IMG/VR virus record: IMGVR_UViG_3300010379_000055
Coordinates: 1 to 24,447 of that record
Length of the DNA: 24,447 nucleotides
Reading direction: 5' to 3' (one strand)
DNA from: a virus
Below, piece by piece: positions 20,039 to 24,447 of the stretch (position 1 is the stretch's first letter; each line of letters opens with the position of its first letter). The translations under genes were made by a program, and so were the position numbers. The notes beneath the pieces are model-generated. The model worked only from the letters and a program-made list of their open reading frames with translations, was not told the DNA's origin and ran no database searches.

Positions 20039-20607
20039 CAACGAGGCAGGAAATCGCCGCGTGGAATAGTCATCGTCGAGCGCATCGGCTGCAACACTCA
20101 CCGCGTACATTGGCGCGCGAGCGTAGCATTAAGCATGCGAATGCGTGGAATACCGCCATTGCCATACTCGACCAGACCGAGCTTAAGCTACGCGACTTGA
20201 TTGAACGCGAGCTTGCGCCGGTTGCCGGGCTGAGTCACGAGAAATTTGGTGACGCCATGAAAGCTGCTAAAAAGGTCATGCGCAAGATCGAGGGACTGCG
20301 CACGAGCGCATTCAAGAAAGCGTTCCGCCACATCCGTGCTCTCGTGGGTCCGTCGAAGATTGCCGGATATTCACTCGCCACGTTGGCAGCGTCGCTTGCT
20401 CGCGATGACAGGGCACGGATTGACAACGCGGTACGTTCAGGGTTAATAAACGGCCTAAATAGCACGGCAATCGCCCGGCAAGTCGTCGGCAGCGCGGGAA
20501 TGCGCGGTATCGACGGAGTGACGGAAGTCACCCGGCAGCGCATTGCAAGACTTGGCCGTGCAGCGGTTAAGCCGCGTATTCTCCGCAAAAAGGGAAACAA
20601 GCTATGA
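20035..20607 (+). CDS. MuF/SPP1 gp7-like head-morphogenesis protein
   Basis: 190 aa, ATGA overlaps at both ends. It is basic and mostly helical. The segment ARIDNAVRSGLINGLNSTAI, then ARQVVGSAGMRGIDGVTEV, then TRQRIARLGRAAV matches the N-terminal helical part of minor head proteins that sit beside the portal (IxxaixxGlxxGxsxxxIarxixGs...Gv...Tr). The usual C-terminal MuF motif with conserved His/Arg is absent, so it is short. Position after the portal agrees. Moderately sure of the family. Confidence 0.6.
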   Translation: MTTRQEIAAWNSHRRAHRLQHSPRTLARERSIKHANAWNTAIAILDQTELKLRDLIERELAPVAGLSHEKFGDAMKAAKKVMRKIEGLRTSAFKKAFRHIRALVGPSKIAGYSLATLAASLARDDRARIDNAVRSGLINGLNSTAIARQVVGSAGMRGIDGVTEVTRQRIARLGRAAVKPRILRKKGNKL

Positions 20608-20954
20608 ACAAGGAAGTCCTCGGCGGCCTCGCTGCATTAAGCATAATTGTGGCAATATTTATTTTCCACGGCCACCGAAGGCATGGGGTTTCGCCCACCG
20701 CACCGGTTTCAGCGGTCGTTGAAAAGGCAATTCCATTGCCGGGGCCGCGACCGCGCGAGTCGGAGCCGGTGTCGGTTGTGAAACGGCACAAAACATTCGA
20801 GACGGTCGGCACGACGCATGTGACGGCCGAACAATGCGCGCGAGTGAAAGCCGCTGCTGCATATCTATCGAAATCTCAAATTGCCGCCGCCGCCAAGGCG
20901 CAAGGCGCGACAGACGAGCAGATCAGAGCCGCGTTAGTTTGTTTGGCGAAGTAA
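20604..20954 (+). CDS. Single-span membrane protein with helical C-terminal domain
   Basis: 116 aa, ATGA overlap with the previous gene. Residues 5-21 (VLGGLAALSIIVAIFIF) form one membrane span, followed by a basic stop-transfer (HGHRRHG), a Pro-rich linker and a helical, Ala-rich end with two Cys (VTAEQCARVKAAAAYLSKSQ, then DEQIRAALVCLAK). It could be an inner-membrane ejection, holin-like or superinfection factor; the sequence does not decide. Confidence 0.6.
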   Translation: MNKEVLGGLAALSIIVAIFIFHGHRRHGVSPTAPVSAVVEKAIPLPGPRPRESEPVSVVKRHKTFETVGTTHVTAEQCARVKAAAAYLSKSQIAAAAKAQGATDEQIRAALVCLAK

Positions 20955-21009
20955 AGGACCATGTGGTCGCCGTGTCGGATGTCCAGCACGGAGAACGAGG
21001 GAGGCTTCC

Positions 21010-21873
21010 ATGGCGAAGCTTAAGACGATTTACGATACGCAAGAGGAAATCCCGGAGGGTCTCGCCGATTACTACGTCGAGCGCAACGGGAAGTTTGAAC
21101 TGCAAGCCGAGGGAGTCAAGACGCAAGCGGACATCGACCGCGTGCAGGAAGCTCTCCGAAAAGAGAAAACCGATCACAAGGCAACGCGCGAGAAGTTGTC
21201 GGCGTTCGGCGATCTCGATCCGGCTGTCATTCCCGATCAACTCGCCGAGCTTGAAACCGTCAAGACGCAACTCGACGCGGCGATCAAGGACGGCAAAATC
21301 AACCCCGAGGCGCAGCAAGCGCACATCGACGCGGCCGTGAAGCGCGCCCTCGGCCCGAAAGAGCGGGAAGTCACTCAGCTACAGCGTGACCTTGACGCCG
21401 CACGCAAGACGGCCACTGAGAAAGACGCGGAAGTTTCCGCGTTGAATACCAGCATCAAAAAGGGCAAGATCGTCGGCGCTCTGCGCGATGCTGCGGCCGT
21501 GGCGAAAGTCATCCCTTACGCAATCGACGATGCCGTGATGAACGGCACCGACATTTTCGAGATTGGCGAGGATGGCCGCATTCTGACGAAGGACGGCGTA
21601 GGCGTCACGCCGGGCATCGAACCGAAGGAATGGTTGAAGGACATGCAAGAGGCAAAGCCGCACTGGTGGCCGCAATCTGTTGGCGGTGGTTCTGGTGGCG
21701 GACGCGGGAGTCCCGGCAATCGCACCGACAACCCGTGGACGAAAGAGGGCTGGAACCTCACGAAGCAGGGGCAGTACGTTCGCCAGTTCGGCGAAGCAAA
21801 AGCTGCGGAAGCTGCGAAGGCAGCGGGAGTCACGGTCGGTGCGACGAAGCCTGCCGAGAAAGCCGCCGCTTAA
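21010..21873 (+). CDS. Scaffold-like coiled-coil protein
   Basis: 287 aa, with GGGAGG 5 nt before the ATG. The N-terminus is short and folded (YDTQEEIPEGLADYYVERNG), followed by a long charged helical region (QEALRKEKTDHKATREKLSA, then REVTQLQRDLDAARKTATEK) typical of phage scaffolding proteins. The C-terminus contains DNPWTKEGWNLTKQGQYVRQ and an Ala-rich helix (FGEAKAAEAAKAAGVTVG), which recurs at the end of phage scaffold/minor structural proteins. It would guide capsid assembly and then be removed. The Gly-rich linker at about 226-238 is flexible. A major capsid gene is expected next but is not obvious. Confidence 0.7.
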   Translation: MAKLKTIYDTQEEIPEGLADYYVERNGKFELQAEGVKTQADIDRVQEALRKEKTDHKATREKLSAFGDLDPAVIPDQLAELETVKTQLDAAIKDGKINPEAQQAHIDAAVKRALGPKEREVTQLQRDLDAARKTATEKDAEVSALNTSIKKGKIVGALRDAAAVAKVIPYAIDDAVMNGTDIFEIGEDGRILTKDGVGVTPGIEPKEWLKDMQEAKPHWWPQSVGGGSGGGRGSPGNRTDNPWTKEGWNLTKQGQYVRQFGEAKAAEAAKAAGVTVGATKPAEKAAA

Positions 21874-21875
21874 GT

Positions 21876-21936
21876 GTCCCCGGTTAAACGTCGGCACTTA
21901 GCAATAAGTGCCGACGATTACTTCATGCGCGGGGAC
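21876..21936 (+). promoter_or_regulatory. Nested hairpin leader over the SD of the 21941 gene
   Basis: Inner stem: 11 perfectly paired bases, 21889-21899 against 21906-21916, loop of 6. Outer stem: GTCCCCG at 21876-21882 against CGGGGAC at 21930-21936. The right arm of the outer stem is the GGGGA that serves as SD for the ATG at 21941. The structure begins just after the scaffold-like stop (21873). It may set the ratio of the two proteins or act as a transcription terminator with leaky passage. Confidence 0.55.
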
Positions 21937-21940
21937 GGCT

Positions 21941-22540
21941 ATGCCGGTCACATACGAATTCACAGGTCCGAACCCTTGGGATAAAGCGACGTGGGACCCG
22001 CGTGCGCAAATCGAATTCATGCGCGCTACTCGCGCGGATAGTGCATATCGGGGCGACAAGCATGCGCAGGATCGTATAAATCAACGCATAGCACAGTCGG
22101 ACACGAAGGGCATTCCACCGAAGGTGGAAAAGAAAGTTCCGTTCCAAGTCATCATTGAAAAGCGGTTCTATCCAGCAACGTCCGACATAGGCGAAGCGGT
22201 CACGCTTGGTTTTGGCGAGACCGGACCTATGCACGCGGGCAATCAGTACCCGCTTGCGATCTCGTCTCAGGTCGTTACGTTTCCTAGCGCCACGACGCCG
22301 AGTCAGAGCGCATGCGTTGTGCCTGCAACCGGCCACGCGACGGTCACGCTCGAAGATGCTCACGGCAATATTATCTGCATCGTTGAATTTGCCCCGCTCA
22401 TGTTTACGGGCACGTTCGATTGGACTTCTCCCGCCACGACTTATCCGGCAGGTACAATTTTGTATGTGGTCGCTGACGGCGATCCGACACTATCCGGTGT
22501 GACGCTTGCGTTTGTCGGAACAGCGGGTAACGCGCCATGA
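21941..22540 (+). CDS. Hypothetical beta-rich structural protein (199 aa)
   Basis: 199 aa from the ATG at 21941; an upstream in-frame start at 21908 lies inside the hairpin leader and is unlikely. The N-terminal third is polar (EFTGPNPWDKATWDPRAQIE, then RINQRIAQSDTKGIPPKVEK). The rest is beta-type (VPFQVIIEKRFYPATSDIGE, then HATVTLEDAHGNIICIVEFA and PAGTILYVVADGDPTLSGVT). By position after a scaffold this could be capsid, decoration or head-fibre protein, but it does not resemble any major capsid fold I know and is short for one. Confidence 0.65.
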   Translation: MPVTYEFTGPNPWDKATWDPRAQIEFMRATRADSAYRGDKHAQDRINQRIAQSDTKGIPPKVEKKVPFQVIIEKRFYPATSDIGEAVTLGFGETGPMHAGNQYPLAISSQVVTFPSATTPSQSACVVPATGHATVTLEDAHGNIICIVEFAPLMFTGTFDWTSPATTYPAGTILYVVADGDPTLSGVTLAFVGTAGNAP

Positions 22541-24447
22541 CCTTTCAAGTCGATACCGCAAATATACTTTCAAACTCGGCGGCGGTAGGCACGAGCAGCG
22601 TAGGCGTGACTAATTTTTCGACGGCTGTCGCGGGGGAAGTTCTTATTGCGCTCGTCGCCACGTCAACGAGCGGCGGCTACATCACTACCTCGACGTGGAC
22701 TTCGACGGGCGTGACATGGACTTTGCGCAAGCGCGAACAATTCCAATTTACGCCGATTACGACGGTGATTTATGTGACCTTGGAGGAATGGTACGCGACT
22801 CCGAGTGGATCGCTAACAAATGAAACGATAACCGCAAATCTGAGCGGTACAATGGCCGGAAGCGGGCAAGGGGCGGCGATCACAGTTTTTGGCATTGAGG
22901 GTGCGAACACCACCACTCCGTTTGATCCTAATTCGTCACTGCCTTCAGCGGGGGAAACGAATACTGCTTCGGCTAACGGATCGTTCTCAACGACCGAAGC
23001 GAACACTATTGCGTTCTTAGCCGAAGTAGGTCAAAGTATTGGCGTTCCAAGCGGCACCACACTTATAGGTGATCCGCTACTGGGCGGCGGCAATGAGGGA
23101 CGCCTAGATAGTTTCTTTAAAGCGTACACAAGCGCGCAAACAAACAATACTAATTTTGTACTATCATCTGCGCCAAATTGGGCGTGGATCACGGATGCCG
23201 TTCAGGAAGCCGCATCGGCGGACATCGCCAACCCGGTCGTCACAAACCTGAAAAAGATCACGCAAACTTTTGATGCGATCAGCGGAACGGCAGCGGCGAT
23301 CACCACAACACTGAAGTCTATCACGCAAAAATTCACGGCGGTCGAAACTGGCGCTCATATCGCGCAGACATTCCCCGGTTTTGGCAAAGCCACGCAAAAA
23401 TTGCTCATGAACAACGCGCCGCTGCCGCTCGATGGCATCGCATGGAATTTCACAAACTCTGGCGATACGGTTAACGCGACTCTGACGACATTGCAATCAG
23501 CGGATACGATCATTGTTAGTGTGGCAACGGTCACGGCGGGTAGTAGTTCGCCGTCTGTGACTGGCGTGTCGGGTGGTGGATTGGGGTGGTCTCGGCGAAC
23601 CGCCGTGAATAGTCAAGCGCCTTTCTCACACGCCGGTTCGGAATATTACAATTCTATCGAGGAATGGTTCACAGTTTCGCCGGTGCCAGTTACAAATTTA
23701 GTCATCACGGCGACGATCAATGCGAATTTGAGCGGTAATTTTACCGGCGGCGATCCGGGCAATGGGCCAATCCTGTCTATCCTTGCATTTGGCTTGCCGG
23801 GTTTGAACACGCAAGCTGGTAATCCTTATGATCCGAACGTTAGCTTGCCCATCGCTGGCGTGCAATCAACCGACACAAACGTAACGGCTGAATACTCGAC
23901 GAATGAAGCGAGCACCTACGCGGTCTTGTTCATGACCGAAGAAAGCATCGACAATGGCCCGACTGGCGCGACAAATCTATTGACGCTACAACAAGCGCAA
24001 GGGACTAACGAGGCTGGCACCTATTGGGGTTATCATCAGGGCTGGATATTAAAAAATACTTCGGTCCAAACCAATTCTCAGAATTTATATTTGAGCAGTG
24101 TGGATGCGGGCGACGAGTATATAATTGACGCTTTCGATCTTTCTCTGACAGACGCGACGAATATTAAAACGACGCTGGCCGCGATCACGCAGACACTTGA
24201 TGCACTCGAAGTTGAGCCGACTCGTATCGTGACGACGCTCAAGGCGATCACGCAGACACCTGATGCACTCGAAGTTGAGCCGACTCGTATCGTGACGACG
24301 CTCAAGGCGATCACGCAGACACTTGATGCACTCGAAGTTGAGCCGACTCGTATCGTGACGACGCTCAAGGCGATCACGCAGACACTTGACGCACTCGAAG
24401 TTGAGCCGACTCGTATCGTGACGACGCTCAAGGCGATCACGCAGACA
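22537..24447 (+). CDS. Surface / receptor-binding-like repetitive protein (3' end outside window)
   Basis: Open from the ATG at 22537 (ATGA overlap) with no stop to the window end, at least 637 codons. The N-terminal domain (to about residue 220) is Ser/Thr/Gly-rich and beta-like, with EEWYATPSGSLTN, ITANLSGTMAGSG, FGIEGANTTTPFDPNSSLPS. A second domain at about 300-525 repeats the plan: EEWFTVSPVPVTN, ITATINANLSGNF, FGLPGLNTQAGNPYDPNVSL. Between them and after the second lie 21-residue helical repeats (for example LKAITQTLDALEVEPTRIVT). Such duplicated beta domains with repeats are typical of phage tail fibres, tailspikes or head fibres that bind host surfaces. No enzyme motif is seen. Confidence 0.65.
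   Translation, partial: MTFQVDTANILSNSAAVGTSSVGVTNFSTAVAGEVLIALVATSTSGGYITTSTWTSTGVTWTLRKREQFQFTPITTVIYVTLEEWYATPSGSLTNETITANLSGTMAGSGQGAAITVFGIEGANTTTPFDPNSSLPSAGETNTASANGSFSTTEANTIAFLAEVGQSIGVPSGTTLIGDPLLGGGNEGRLDSFFKAYTSAQTNNTNFVLSSAPNWAWITDAVQEAASADIANPVVTNLKKITQTFDAISGTAAAITTTLKSITQKFTAVETGAHIAQTFPGFGKATQKLLMNNAPLPLDGIAWNFTNSGDTVNATLTTLQSADTIIVSVATVTAGSSSPSVTGVSGGGLGWSRRTAVNSQAPFSHAGSEYYNSIEEWFTVSPVPVTNLVITATINANLSGNFTGGDPGNGPILSILAFGLPGLNTQAGNPYDPNVSLPIAGVQSTDTNVTAEYSTNEASTYAVLFMTEESIDNGPTGATNLLTLQQAQGTNEAGTYWGYHQGWILKNTSVQTNSQNLYLSSVDAGDEYIIDAFDLSLTDATNIKTTLAAITQTLDALEVEPTRIVTTLKAITQTPDALEVEPTRIVTTLKAITQTLDALEVEPTRIVTTLKAITQTLDALEVEPTRIVTTLKAITQT
24181..24447 (+). repeat. 63-bp tandem repeat (21 aa), four full units and part of a fifth
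   Basis: Units begin at 24181, 24244, 24307, 24370 and 24433, each 63 bp and almost identical (one C/T change in unit 2 turns Leu into Pro, one silent change in unit 4). The window ends inside the fifth. Two older, diverged copies with the same 63-bp spacing occur at 23257 and 23320 (ITQTFDAI and ITQKFTAV), so the repeat is an old feature that has recently re-amplified. Confidence 0.95.

Noticed and set aside
24078-24440. Minus-strand 120-codon frame with internal repeats
   Set aside because: It is the complement of the 63-bp repeats of the surface protein; a repeat unit with a length divisible by three keeps the reverse frame open by chance.
24181-24447. CRISPR array
   Set aside because: The 63-bp units are head-to-tail with no spacers and are in frame with a long protein; this is a coding tandem repeat.

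Overview
The window is one continuous stretch of a tailed double-stranded DNA phage (Caudoviricetes) or prophage. Every credible gene lies on the + strand. Genes are packed tightly, and about twenty stop codons are shared with the next start in an ATGA overlap or a slightly longer one. Small and large terminase-type genes, a DUF4055-type portal, a head-morphogenesis-like protein, a coiled-coil scaffold-like protein and a large repetitive surface protein follow one another, which is a virion-module order. No integrase, tRNA, rRNA or host housekeeping gene is visible. The GC-leaning codon use and the style of several small proteins suggest an alphaproteobacterial host, possibly Bradyrhizobium-like. 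That host assignment is inference from familiarity, not proof.

Region 1 (1-9465) is an accessory/early-type block of about 30 small genes. Recognisable products are an IS110-transposase C-terminal-domain protein without its catalytic N-terminal half (91-867), an ASCH-domain protein (3313-3753), an MT-A70 adenine methyltransferase (4187-4807) and a cupin (7199-7552). Smaller ones include an RMF/CrpP-patterned small protein, zinc-knuckle-like proteins, a poly-aspartate protein encoded by (GAT)17, and several micro-proteins of 24-50 residues. Two promoter-like extended -10 boxes, an AT-rich inverted repeat and a strong hairpin sit around 7600-8080, marking a likely transcription boundary.

Region 2 (9466-14521) is the strangest part. 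It holds about 17 small, polar, low-complexity proteins rich in G, A, P, S, N, Q and H. Six begin with the same N-terminal peptide, M(A)KDxxGHGS followed by D/E, and a seventh copy is an 11-codon mini-ORF. The peptide is conserved while its codons differ, so selection seems to act on the peptide. One of these genes is split by an in-frame amber codon. Three intergenic leaders here carry an identical 14-bp element that starts at or just after the preceding stop codon.

Region 3 (14646-24447) is the packaging and virion module. It contains terminase small and large subunits, an HNH-type endonuclease wedged between terminase and portal, the portal, a protein with HDIFGH and ETRGQ motifs typical of phage polyvalent-protein domains, a MuF-like protein and a small membrane-anchored protein. 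Then come the scaffold-like protein, a 199-residue beta-rich protein whose ribosome-binding site lies in a nested hairpin, and an open-ended giant surface/receptor-binding-like protein. That last protein has a duplicated globular domain and 21-residue (63-bp) tandem repeats. No standard major capsid gene is recognisable before the window ends.

The most interesting unexplained signals are the shared N-terminal tag family, the 14-bp leader element, the amber codon inside a tagged gene, and the hairpins that bury Shine-Dalgarno sequences upstream of structural genes.
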